64,000 nucleotides of DNA, taken from positions 1-64,000 of the forward strand of contig NZ_BCTL01000036.1 of assembly GCF_001571265.1 (NCBI RefSeq), in the 5' to 3' direction. The position numbers and the translations under genes are program-made. Below, one piece after another: positions 16,788 through 23,836 of this stretch. The notes under the pieces were generated by a model. It was not told where the DNA came from. It saw nothing but the letters and a program-made list of their open reading frames with translations, and ran no database searches. Position 1 is the stretch's first letter; each line of letters begins with the position of its first letter. This DNA is from Cedecea neteri NBRC 105707 = ATCC 33855 (GTDB lineage: Bacteria; Pseudomonadota; Gammaproteobacteria; Enterobacterales; Enterobacteriaceae).

Positions 16788-17111
16788 ATGAATACTTCAA
16801 TTAATTATCTCGACGTTTTCTGCCAGCGACTGAAAGCTGCGCGCTTGGCTAAAGGCCTATCACAAAAGAGCCTCGGCATTCTTGCCGGGATCGATGAGTT
16901 TGTCGCGAGCACTCGTATTAACCGTTATGAAAAGGGCGTTCACCAGGCCAGCATTGATGTTGCTCAACAGCTTGCTAATGCTCTGGAAGTGCCGTTGGCA
17001 TACTTCTATATGGCTGATGATGAACTGGCGGAATTGACGCTTAATTGGTCCAAACTTTCTGATGAAGAAAAAGACAAGATCTTTGCCTTCATAAAAAACA
17101 AATCATCCTGA
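16788..17111 (+). CDS. XRE-family regulator, second of a tandem pair
   Basis: This 107-residue paralogue of the preceding protein has the helix-turn-helix QRLKAARLAKGLSQKSLGIL followed by AGIDEFVASTRINRYEKGVH and EVPLAYFYMADDE. Its C-terminus is extended by a lysine-rich helix (LSDEEKDKIFAFIKNKSS) that the first copy lacks. The start at 16788 is preferred over an in-frame upstream codon because it matches the first copy in position relative to the operators and in sequence. Again there is no Shine-Dalgarno sequence. The pair looks like a duplicated repressor-operator module whose members may cross-regulate or bind as hetero-oligomers. Confidence 0.8.
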   Translation: MNTSINYLDVFCQRLKAARLAKGLSQKSLGILAGIDEFVASTRINRYEKGVHQASIDVAQQLANALEVPLAYFYMADDELAELTLNWSKLSDEEKDKIFAFIKNKSS

Positions 17112-17120
17112 TTTCTGAAT

Positions 17121-17146
17121 AATAGAGCCAACTTATTGGTTCTATT
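17121..17146 (+). terminator. Hairpin after the second XRE gene
   Basis: An 11-bp stem (AATAGAGCCAA with TTGGTTCTATT, one G-T pair) and a 4-base loop, without a strong T-run. Confidence 0.4.
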
Positions 17147-17377
17147 ATCATCCTTAATACTTATCTTTATTGTTTGCTGTTAACTATTGCGGTTATCGAT
17201 GAGTGATGTTCATATTAAAACTAATTTATATGCTATCCGTGCTTTTTAAGAGATTAATATTCGTGACCATTATCTAACTTTTAACTATTTAAGAACAATC
17301 TCCCAACTGGACATTATCTTTAATTATCACAGGGTAGTACACTGGATAATAACTCATAACACGAAAAGGAATTTTGA

Positions 17378-17938
17378 ATGGTAGTTGGTGAGAGGACAAA
17401 GCCTACATCGGGCACGCCTATAACTCCCGGGGGAGTCAGGCAGTTAACATTAGGTGAGATTGCATTAGCTAAGACTCTTTATGGTAACAGTATAAATTAC
17501 AGCAGGATTTGGGTTCATAGGAAAAGTTACCTTCCCTTTAATCTACGGCCAGTTGGTGTTGCTATGAGCCCAAATGGAGAGATGTGGTGCAGGGAAGGTA
17601 CATATTCACCTGATTTCTCATTAGAGACAGAGATACAAAAAAAGCACCTGTTTATGCATGAGATGATGCATGTATGGCAATCCCAAAAAGAGATGTTTGT
17701 AAGAACAAGAGGAATGTTCTCCCGGTTCGCCGATTATAGCTATAGTCTGGATAAAGCTGATTTGCTTCGTTACGGATTAGAACAGTAAGCATCAATAGTC
17801 AGTGATTATTGGCTTTTGTTGAATTATGGCTTACAGGGTCATAGCGACTTGCATGAATATCGTAATTACAATACTAATGAACCTGTTCATTCATTGATTT
17901 CAAGATGCAAATTGATTTTAAAGAGGTTCCCTGTATGA
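17378..17938 (+). pseudogene. Rhs-associated metallopeptidase-like protein, interrupted by a stop codon
   Basis: The first 136 codons encode a protein typical of those annotated as Rhs/Vgr-related or type IV secretion Rhs proteins: ITPGGVRQLTLGEIALAKTL, then NGEMWCREGTYSPDF and the zinc-peptidase-like H94-E-M-M-H98-VWQ. A TAA stops the frame at 17786-17788. The same frame then continues for 49 codons as ASIVSDYWLLLNYGLQGH and onward, which matches how the family goes on after the GLEQ position. It ends in a TGA at 17936-17938 that overlaps the next gene's ATG (ATGA). A single CAA-to-TAA change would explain this. The product is thus probably a truncated, inactive effector; a sequencing error or readthrough cannot be excluded. 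The family association is from memory of related proteins. Confidence 0.65.
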
Positions 17939-18282
17939 GGAAAATAGCTGCTACATTTACGGTTGTGATTATGCTTACAGGTTGCCCAGGGGGTAAACCG
18001 GCGCCACAGGTAAGATATACTTACATCAATGATGAAAAGCTATGTTTCAGCGTTGATAAAAAAGATGTATTGAATTATTATCGAATAGAATCAATTCAGG
18101 AAACAGGATGCATTGTAATAAAAAATGATGAAGGGTTACATCTAAAATATCCTGGTGATTGTATTAATGTGAAATGGAAGTACGGCTATAGCTATGCTAT
18201 TTCTTATGGTCTGAATGATAAGCGTGATATACACCGATTTTTTATTGACAACAACGGGCAGCTCACAAATACGAAGTGTTAA
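17935..18282 (+). CDS. Small lipoprotein, immunity-like
   Basis: The 115-residue protein starts with a lipoprotein signal peptide (MRKIAATFTVVIMLTGCPGG; lipobox LTGC, Cys18). A short beta-rich domain with several cysteines follows (C38 in KLCFSV, then C60, C75 and C115 at the end). It resembles the periplasmic lipoproteins often annotated as putative type VI immunity proteins. Its ATG overlaps the distal stop of the interrupted metallopeptidase frame, so it was translationally coupled to that gene, as an effector-immunity pair would be. The present stop in the upstream gene should reduce that coupling. Immunity function is inferred from family and position. Confidence 0.7.
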   Translation: MRKIAATFTVVIMLTGCPGGKPAPQVRYTYINDEKLCFSVDKKDVLNYYRIESIQETGCIVIKNDEGLHLKYPGDCINVKWKYGYSYAISYGLNDKRDIHRFFIDNNGQLTNTKC

Positions 18283-18452
18283 TAATGTCTTTTCCTGCTT
18301 GTTTATTTTTGGCGGAAATGGAGTGCAAATTGTTGGTGATTGTATACTGGCTGTCCGAGGGGCTACAGAGTTATAATCAGGATCTCAAAATTCAGTGAAT
18401 ATTCTTGGAGACGACCCACACGATCAATTCTGGATTAAACAGGGAATAGATT

Positions 18453-18884
18453 ATGCCAAACAACACGGTTATTAAGAGCCTGCACTGTACGTTAACGGCT
18501 GTGCTTTTATTGCTTGTGGGTGGCTATGCGGCATATCAGTATTACTTCAATGGCCCACCGGATGATGTGTTTTTCTCCCGCCAAAAAGTCACCGATACTA
18601 CGTTCTTATATATCACGCGTTACAAAGGTGGTGGCGCTACGGTTTCGGAGGTCTATCGCTATTATCTGGACGGCAACCTATCGGGCGATCCAATGGAGCA
18701 TCTGAAGAGTCGTGCCCCGTTTTTGATATCAGCAGTAAGCAATGCGAAGGTTACGGGTTATGGCAGCCACGTTAACGTCACGCTCACTGGCCGCGTGTAT
18801 TCGTTTACCAACTCTGACTTGTTCTATTCCGATGGCGTCGCGATTATGCCGGTTATCAGCTTTACGGCTAACGGCAGCCGTTAA
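18453..18884 (+). CDS. Membrane-anchored protein of unknown function
   Basis: The 143-residue protein has one N-terminal membrane segment (about 10-30: LHCTLTAVLLLLVGGYAAYQ) and a soluble beta-rich part carrying FLYITRYKGGGATVSEVYRY, likely periplasmic. I cannot name a family with certainty; similar small proteins occur near type VI or Rhs effector genes in enterobacteria. It is the last plus-strand gene of the island side and its stop overlaps by four bases the stop of the convergent acetyltransferase gene, so the island edge may lie here. Confidence 0.6.
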   Translation: MPNNTVIKSLHCTLTAVLLLLVGGYAAYQYYFNGPPDDVFFSRQKVTDTTFLYITRYKGGGATVSEVYRYYLDGNLSGDPMEHLKSRAPFLISAVSNAKVTGYGSHVNVTLTGRVYSFTNSDLFYSDGVAIMPVISFTANGSR

Positions 18885-19333
18885 AACCCCCGCACCAGTC
18901 GCGCCGGGCTGCCAACATAAACCCCGGCCACCAGAATATCTTTCGTCACCACGCTGCCTGCGCCAATCACCGCGCCGCTGCAAATATGCGCCGTCAGAAT
19001 GGTGCTGCCGCTGCCGATGGTGACGTTATCGCCGAGGGTGATGGCTATCCAGCTCTCCGGGTTGGGGTCTGGCTTGCCGCTGCGGAACAGGTCGTTGGCG
19101 AAGGTGACACCGTGGCCGATAAAGCAGTTTTTGCCGGTGGTGACGTTTTCGCACAGGAACGAGTGGGACTGGATGCGGGTGCCGGAACCGATCACGCAGT
19201 GGCGCTGGATCTCAACAAATGGCCCGACGAATACGCCGCTGTGCAGCGTGCATTCGTAGAGGTTAACTGGCTCAACAACCGTCACGTCGTCAGCAGCAAT
19301 CACATCCCGGATGCCGCTTTTGATGATTTTCAT
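18881..19333 (-). CDS. Hexapeptide-repeat acyltransferase
   Basis: A 150-residue protein built of left-handed beta-helix hexapeptide repeats: I/V-G-x-x-T/S units such as VIGSGTRIQS, NCFIGHGVTF, NVTIGSGSTI and GAVIGAGSVV, ending in VYVGSPARLVRGF. This is the fold of O- or N-acetyltransferases of the WbbJ/MaA class using acetyl-CoA. The substrate cannot be told. The ATG at 19333 (MKIIKSG) is preferred to one 33 bases upstream which lacks a ribosome site. It is a single gene, convergent with 18453-18884. Confidence 0.8.
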   Translation of the reverse strand: MKIIKSGIRDVIAADDVTVVEPVNLYECTLHSGVFVGPFVEIQRHCVIGSGTRIQSHSFLCENVTTGKNCFIGHGVTFANDLFRSGKPDPNPESWIAITLGDNVTIGSGSTILTAHICSGAVIGAGSVVTKDILVAGVYVGSPARLVRGF

Positions 19334-19408
19334 AAATGCCTGCCCTGGTTCATTAATCCCGTCCATTAAACAGAAGCCCCGGCCTCCCGGCCAGGACTTT
19401 GCATGCCG

Positions 19409-19933
19409 CTACTTCGTATAAAACCGATAAGTCGCCGTATAAGGCACTTTCAGCGTTGCGCCAAACGTTGCCGGGTCGCATATCGTTGCGCCGGTTACGC
19501 CACCGCGCGTGTCCACGCGCTGGATGCTGCTCACGTTGGCGAACAGGCCTGGCTGCGCTTCGGAAGTACCGGTTAGCAGCAGCCACGGAATCGAGCCTTT
19601 ATCTTTCGACGGGCGAGTGGCGCTGAGCGTTCCGGCGACCACGCTGCCGTCCGTGGCCTGCCAGTGCGGGCCGTCGAAGTGCTTGCCGACGAGGTGCTTC
19701 AGGCCTTTGTCGCTGAACAGGTCGGCTTCCGGGGCCTGGAACACCCAGCTCCCGGTTATCGCTTCTGCGTCCGCCGCCGCGCAGCGGTAGATCTGCACGC
19801 CACGGGCATAAAGTTCGGTTTGTAGGTGCTCGCCTTTTGGCGCGTCGATGGAAGTCTCTGCCGCGTTTGCCAGGGCCGGAAGCCCGCCTGCCATCAGCGC
19901 GAAACACGCCATCGTTAAGAAGCGCTTGCTCAT
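19409..19933 (-). CDS. DUF3455 exported protein
   Basis: This 174-residue protein has a signal peptide ([20 protein letters not shown], cleavage near ANA-AE) and a single DUF3455 domain. Conserved parts include [22 protein letters not shown] and WLLLTGTS. The function of the family is unknown. It starts on an ATGA overlap with the sodC stop, so the two are co-translated and act in the same compartment; a link to periplasmic oxidative stress defence is an inference from this coupling. Confidence 0.82.
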   Translation of the reverse strand: MSKRFLTMACFALMAGGLPALANAAETSIDAPKGEHLQTELYARGVQIYRCAAADAEAITGSWVFQAPEADLFSDKGLKHLVGKHFDGPHWQATDGSVVAGTLSATRPSKDKGSIPWLLLTGTSEAQPGLFANVSSIQRVDTRGGVTGATICDPATFGATLKVPYTATYRFYTK

Positions 19934-20457
19934 GACGTTACTCCGCACACCATACGCGCTCCGCCGCCGCCGAGCATCGCGGGGTGGTCAGAGTGGTTGT
20001 CACCGCCGGCGTGGATCATCAGCGAGTGGCCTTTGAGGTCAGACATGCGCAGGCGAGGAGCCAGCACCGGGTAGGTTGCCGTGCCGTCGCTGTCGACGTA
20101 CAGCGCAGGCAGGTCGCCGAGGTGGCCGTTGCCCCACGGGCCTTCGTGTTTGCCGGTGTGGGCTGGATCTAAGTGGCCGCCAGCCGCCAGGCCTGCCACC
20201 ATTTTGCCGTCCTGCATGCCGGGGCCGCAGTTCGGATTAGTGTGCACGTGGAAGCCGTGAATGCCCGGCGGCAGGCCTTTCAGGTTTGGCGTAAAGACCA
20301 CGCCATATTGGGTGGCGTGGTATTCAATGGTGCCCGCTGGCGTTGAAGTGCCTTTGGCATCCACGGTGTTCATGGTCACGGTGGCGGCCTGCGCCAGCCC
20401 GGTACAGGCGAGGGCGGTAATACACAGCGTCAGTTTTAGCGTTTTTAACGTGTTCAT
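19930..20457 (-). CDS. sodC: Periplasmic Cu,Zn superoxide dismutase
   Basis: The enzyme converts superoxide to peroxide and oxygen in the periplasm. The 175-residue precursor has a signal peptide cleaved after about residue 24 (GLAQA-A). Copper ligands H70 and H72 lie in HGFHVH, with H149 in [11 protein letters not shown]; zinc-loop histidines H95 to H112 follow GGHLDPAH. Disulfide cysteines are C77 and C171. The histidine pattern is that of the monomeric SodCII-type enterobacterial enzymes. It is the first gene of an operon with the DUF3455 gene. Confidence 0.95.
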   Translation of the reverse strand: MNTLKTLKLTLCITALACTGLAQAATVTMNTVDAKGTSTPAGTIEYHATQYGVVFTPNLKGLPPGIHGFHVHTNPNCGPGMQDGKMVAGLAAGGHLDPAHTGKHEGPWGNGHLGDLPALYVDSDGTATYPVLAPRLRMSDLKGHSLMIHAGGDNHSDHPAMLGGGGARMVCGVTS

Positions 20458-20684
20458 CGTTTAACCCTGTATTTTTATCGGATGATGCAAAGAGACAGAT
20501 GTCGCAAAATTTTGTGCTGCGGGCTTATGCGCGGCAGCAAGCTGGTTATAACAAACCGTTTTGCGGCGTGTTTGATTGCTCTGATAGGTAAAATTGTGGG
20601 TTGAAATTCAGCGTGAAGATTTTTAAAAACAATATTTTCATGAGCTTATCCTGTGGTCGGGAACGATTAAAGGGAGAGGCCTGA

Positions 20685-20774
20685 ATGAAAAAGAAAGCGT
20701 ATTTAACGGTGATAAGAGAGAGTGCAAACGACCGGCTAACGATCGTTAAAAATTATTTGGCTGCTATGCCTTAG
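20685..20774 (+). CDS. Candidate 29-residue small protein
   Basis: An ATG preceded by a good GGGAGAGG site (about 6 bases spacing) opens a 29-codon frame starting MKKKAYLTVIRESAND and ending LAAMP. The lysine-rich start and the ribosome site are suggestive, and an imperfect hairpin (AAAATC-GCGA-GATTTT) follows at about 20819. There is no known homologue I can name, so this remains a candidate. Confidence 0.3.
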   Translation: MKKKAYLTVIRESANDRLTIVKNYLAAMP

Positions 20775-20886
20775 ATAAAGCATAGATGATTGCGCTGAGC
20801 GGGTTGAATACGGTCGCTGAAAATCGCGAGATTTTTAAAAAGCCCTTAATTTTCATGTGGCTTGATAAATAAGATATATCCGAATA

Positions 20887-20911
20887 GCAAAAGGGCCGCT
20901 TAGCGGCCCTT
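20887..20911 (-). terminator. Rho-independent terminator of pnuC
   Basis: A 9-bp stem AAGGGCCGC/GCGGCCCTT with a 3-base loop, followed on the minus strand by TTTTGC. Confidence 0.8.
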
Positions 20912-20928
20912 GAAGTGAATAAAAAGAT

Positions 20929-21645
20929 TTAAGCCAGCGGCCGGGAGCCAATCATTCGGGCGCTCTTAATCCACGCCATAGAGCCCATCACCGCAATTGC
21001 CGTCAGCAGGATGTATTCCAGCGACATGGCATACACGCCCTGAATGGCGTAAATCACCACGCTAATCACGTCGATAATTACCCACAACAGCCAGTTCTCG
21101 ACATATTTACGCGTCATCAGCACCATCGCGGCAATCGACAGGATCAGCATCGCGGAATCCCACAGCGGGAAGGCATCCGGCTGCAGCTGAGGCATCTCAA
21201 CCGCCACGCCGAGGCTTTGCATAATGCCCACCGCAATGCGGGTCAGAACGGCGAAGACCGGGTCGATAAAGAAGGTCATCAGCGCGATGGCGACCAGGCA
21301 CACCGCCACCAGCGTGAACGCCTTGCTGCGCGGCAGCCAGCGGATCTTCAGGGCGGCCTCGTTGGCTTCGTTCTGGCGGCTCCAGGCGTACCAGCCGTAA
21401 AGGTTGGCGGCGAAGAAGAACACCTGCAGCAGCAGGCTGGCGTAAAGCTGGATCTGGAAGAAGATCGCCGCAAACAGTGTGACGTTAATCAGGCCGAACA
21501 GGTAGTTGATGATTTTCTCTTTGCTGGCGAACCAGATGCAGAGCAGGCCGAAAACGGTGCCGATGGCCTCGATCCACGAGAGCGCGTAGCCGCCTTCGCC
21601 GAGCGGAATGGTGACCATCACATTCTTAATGCTGAAGAAATCCAT
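20929..21645 (-). CDS. pnuC: Nicotinamide riboside transporter PnuC
   Basis: The 238-residue inner-membrane protein matches E. coli PnuC nearly throughout by memory (MDFFSIKNVMVTIPLG, SWIEAIGTVFGLL, NLYGWYAW, RKYVENWLLWVI). It has about seven membrane segments and the conserved aromatic substrate pocket motif around NLYGWYAW. PnuC carries out facilitated diffusion of nicotinamide riboside, which is trapped by phosphorylation in the cell. It lies two bases behind a nucleoside phosphorylase gene rather than behind nadA as in E. coli, and this suggests a dedicated nucleoside salvage unit. Confidence 0.93.
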   Translation of the reverse strand: MDFFSIKNVMVTIPLGEGGYALSWIEAIGTVFGLLCIWFASKEKIINYLFGLINVTLFAAIFFQIQLYASLLLQVFFFAANLYGWYAWSRQNEANEAALKIRWLPRSKAFTLVAVCLVAIALMTFFIDPVFAVLTRIAVGIMQSLGVAVEMPQLQPDAFPLWDSAMLILSIAAMVLMTRKYVENWLLWVIIDVISVVIYAIQGVYAMSLEYILLTAIAVMGSMAWIKSARMIGSRPLA

Positions 21646-21647
21646 GA

Positions 21648-22394
21648 TTACTGCTCCTGGCTGTCAAGGTAGAGCGCTTCGAGGGCGAGTAAGATCTCGC
21701 GGGATTCACCCTGCAGGCAGGACTGTTCCTGCTGCTGGTAGTTGTTAATGCCTTCTTCCAGATTGCCGCTGTGTTCGACCACGACGTTCAGCACGGAGGC
21801 AATGCGCAGGCCGCGCAGCGCGCCGACTACCATTAGCGGCGCCGTTTCCATATCCGCGGCGAGAATGCCCTTGCCGGACCAGAACTGGTTAATCTCATCT
21901 TCGCGTTCGGTATAGAAGCTGTCGTGGCTGCGCACGTAGCCGCAGTGGCTGGCGTAGCCCAGCCGTTTGGCCTGTTGAGCGAGGTGATGCACTAGGCCGA
22001 TGTCCGCGCAGGCCGGGTAGCCTTTGGCGATGTACATATTGCTGGTGCCGTCGTCCCGCACGGCGGCGGTGGCGATGACGAGGTCACCGAGGCGGATGTG
22101 GTTTTGCATCGCCCCGCAGCTGCCAATGCGAATCAGGTTGGTGACGCCAATCTGGCGCAACTCTTCCACGGCGATGGCGGTAGAAGGCCCGCCCATGCCG
22201 GTGGACATCACCAGCACTTCCACCCCACGGAACCAGCCGCGCAGGGCGCGATATTCCCGGTTGCTGCCGAAGTCTTCTACGTTTTCCAGAAACTGAGCGA
22301 CGTGTTCCACGCGTTTAGGATCGCCCGGCAGGAGCGCATAACGGGCGTGCGTCATCTCCCGGCTGAGCCGGATATGGGGCTGGAGTTGGGTCAT
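21648..22394 (-). CDS. Nucleoside phosphorylase, PNP/UDP family
   Basis: The 248-residue protein is of the uridine phosphorylase/DeoD family. Seen are the phosphate-binding P23-G-D-P-K-R28, the RIGSCG motif at 89-94 and the ribose-binding ADMETA with E183. It cleaves a nucleoside with phosphate to free base and ribose-1-phosphate. It is somewhat unlike E. coli Udp, so the base specificity is open. Position between a CRP-like regulator and pnuC, with a two-base gap to pnuC, suggests that nicotinamide riboside could be a substrate; this is inference. Confidence 0.85.
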   Translation of the reverse strand: MTQLQPHIRLSREMTHARYALLPGDPKRVEHVAQFLENVEDFGSNREYRALRGWFRGVEVLVMSTGMGGPSTAIAVEELRQIGVTNLIRIGSCGAMQNHIRLGDLVIATAAVRDDGTSNMYIAKGYPACADIGLVHHLAQQAKRLGYASHCGYVRSHDSFYTEREDEINQFWSGKGILAADMETAPLMVVGALRGLRIASVLNVVVEHSGNLEEGINNYQQQEQSCLQGESREILLALEALYLDSQEQ

Positions 22395-22453
22395 GATGTT
22401 TTACCTGGTGTTAAACGAGCCCTGTAAACGGGCCCAGGATTTACTGCTGTTAT

Positions 22454-23143
22454 TTAATGTTCGGCGTACTGACGCAGGCGCTGAGGGTCGAGAACCTGAA
22501 TCTGCTCGCCGTGAATCGCAATAATATTGTCTTCCCGCAGTTCGGATAAAATGCGGTTAATGCTGCGCGGAGCCACCGCAAATTGTTCACTTAATTGCTG
22601 TTTATTAAGCGGGATGTTGCCCTGTATTTGCTGGTATTTCTGCCACAGCACCAGGCAAATACGCTGATGTAACGAATAAAGAATGTCTTCTCCGGCTTTT
22701 TTGGACAGCTGATAATATTGATCGCTGACGGCCTGTAATATTTTTTGATTAAAGTAATTGTCTAACCCCAGCCAGCGAATAAACTCTTCCCGCGTCAGCA
22801 CTAATAACGCCGCGTCGCTAACCGTTTCGACCGAGCAGATGTATTGCCGTCGCTCGAAGATTTCCAGCTCGCCCAGCATGTCGCCTTTTTTATAGCGCGC
22901 CTGGGAGTATTTTCGCCCGTCGTCGGCGGTAGTGAAAACGTCTATTTCCCCTTTAACGATCAGGTGGAATTCATCGCAAATTTCCCCCTGGCGAAAAATC
23001 AGCGAGCCGCGAGGGTAATGTTTTAGCTGCCAGCTGCGCAGAATATCCAGCGGGCAATACTTCAGCAGCTCATACAGCGCTGGGTCGCCGGTCACTCTTT
23101 CAATGACGCTGAGCCAGTCGCCGGGTCTGCTCTCGTTTTTCAT
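22454..23143 (-). CDS. CRP/FNR-family regulator, YeiL-like
   Basis: The 229-residue protein has a cyclic-nucleotide-binding-type domain (about 15-135, with HYPRGSLIFRQGE and GDMLGELEIFERRQYICSVE) and a C-terminal winged helix-turn-helix (LNKQQLSEQFAVAPRSINRI). It is closest in feel to YeiL of E. coli, which neighbours nucleoside hydrolase and transport genes. No FNR-like four-cysteine cluster is seen. The start is taken at ATG 23143, since the upstream 20 codons overlap a probable promoter. It is followed by the phosphorylase and pnuC on the same strand and may control that operon. Confidence 0.82.
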   Translation of the reverse strand: MKNESRPGDWLSVIERVTGDPALYELLKYCPLDILRSWQLKHYPRGSLIFRQGEICDEFHLIVKGEIDVFTTADDGRKYSQARYKKGDMLGELEIFERRQYICSVETVSDAALLVLTREEFIRWLGLDNYFNQKILQAVSDQYYQLSKKAGEDILYSLHQRICLVLWQKYQQIQGNIPLNKQQLSEQFAVAPRSINRILSELREDNIIAIHGEQIQVLDPQRLRQYAEH

Positions 23144-23369
23144 GCTGTTCACTATAAAATTTCCCGTCAAATAAGGACAGGACGCCCGTCCCGCGTTGCC
23201 CACAGATTAGCGTGAAAACTGCCAGCGGGATCTGAAATCCGTATCGTTGCCGGGACATTTGTCCCGCCGATGCGCGGGCGGAGTGGGCGATCTGTTTGTT
23301 TTTCGTACATACTGTTTTTGAAGCTCACCCAATCTATTAACTGTTTATGATTTTAATCAAGGAGTTAAC

Positions 23370-23702
23370 ATGTCTGGTTGGTTCGAATTAAGCAAAAGCA
23401 GCGACGGGCAGTTCAAGTTTGTGCTCAAGGCGGGCAACGGGGAAGTGGTGCTCACCAGCGAGCTGTATAAAACCCGCGCCTCGGCGGACAACGGCATCGC
23501 CTCCGTGCGCACCAACAGCCCGCTGGATGAACGCTTCGACAAGAAGGTCGCCAGCAACGGGAAGTTCTACTTTAACCTCAAGGCCGGGAATCATCAGGTG
23601 ATTGGCACCAGCCAGATGTACGCCACGGAGCAATCCAGGGATAAAGGCATTGCCTCGGTGAAAAATAACGGTGGAACCGAAACGGTGAAAGATAAGACTT
23701 AA
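23370..23702 (+). CDS. yegP: YegP-family DUF1508 protein
   Basis: This 110-residue protein is two tandem DUF1508 repeats: GWFELSKSSDGQFKFVLKAG up to IASVRTNSP, and then VASNGKFYFNLKAGNHQVIG up to IASVKNNG. It has the length of E. coli YegP. The function is unknown. AAGGAG precedes the ATG. It is monocistronic by position, divergent from the YeiL-like regulator and upstream of the ExoY-like gene. Confidence 0.9.
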   Translation: MSGWFELSKSSDGQFKFVLKAGNGEVVLTSELYKTRASADNGIASVRTNSPLDERFDKKVASNGKFYFNLKAGNHQVIGTSQMYATEQSRDKGIASVKNNGGTETVKDKT

Positions 23703-23836
23703 CAGGAACCAGGGGCGGCGGGGCAATCCGCGAGCATTCACCTGGGTGATGTTTTCGCGTGATGCTGCCCCGGCCGCCTTTTCCCGGCCGCAGCCTCAAT
23801 GGCTTGTTGTTTATCGCCGGGAGCCTGGCCGTAAAA

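Larger units (their letters stand above)
20458..20928. other. 471-base gap between sodC and pnuC
   Basis: It holds the sodC promoter side at the left, a candidate 29-codon ORF at 20685-20774 and the pnuC terminator at 20887-20911. Otherwise I see no gene. Confidence 0.5.
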
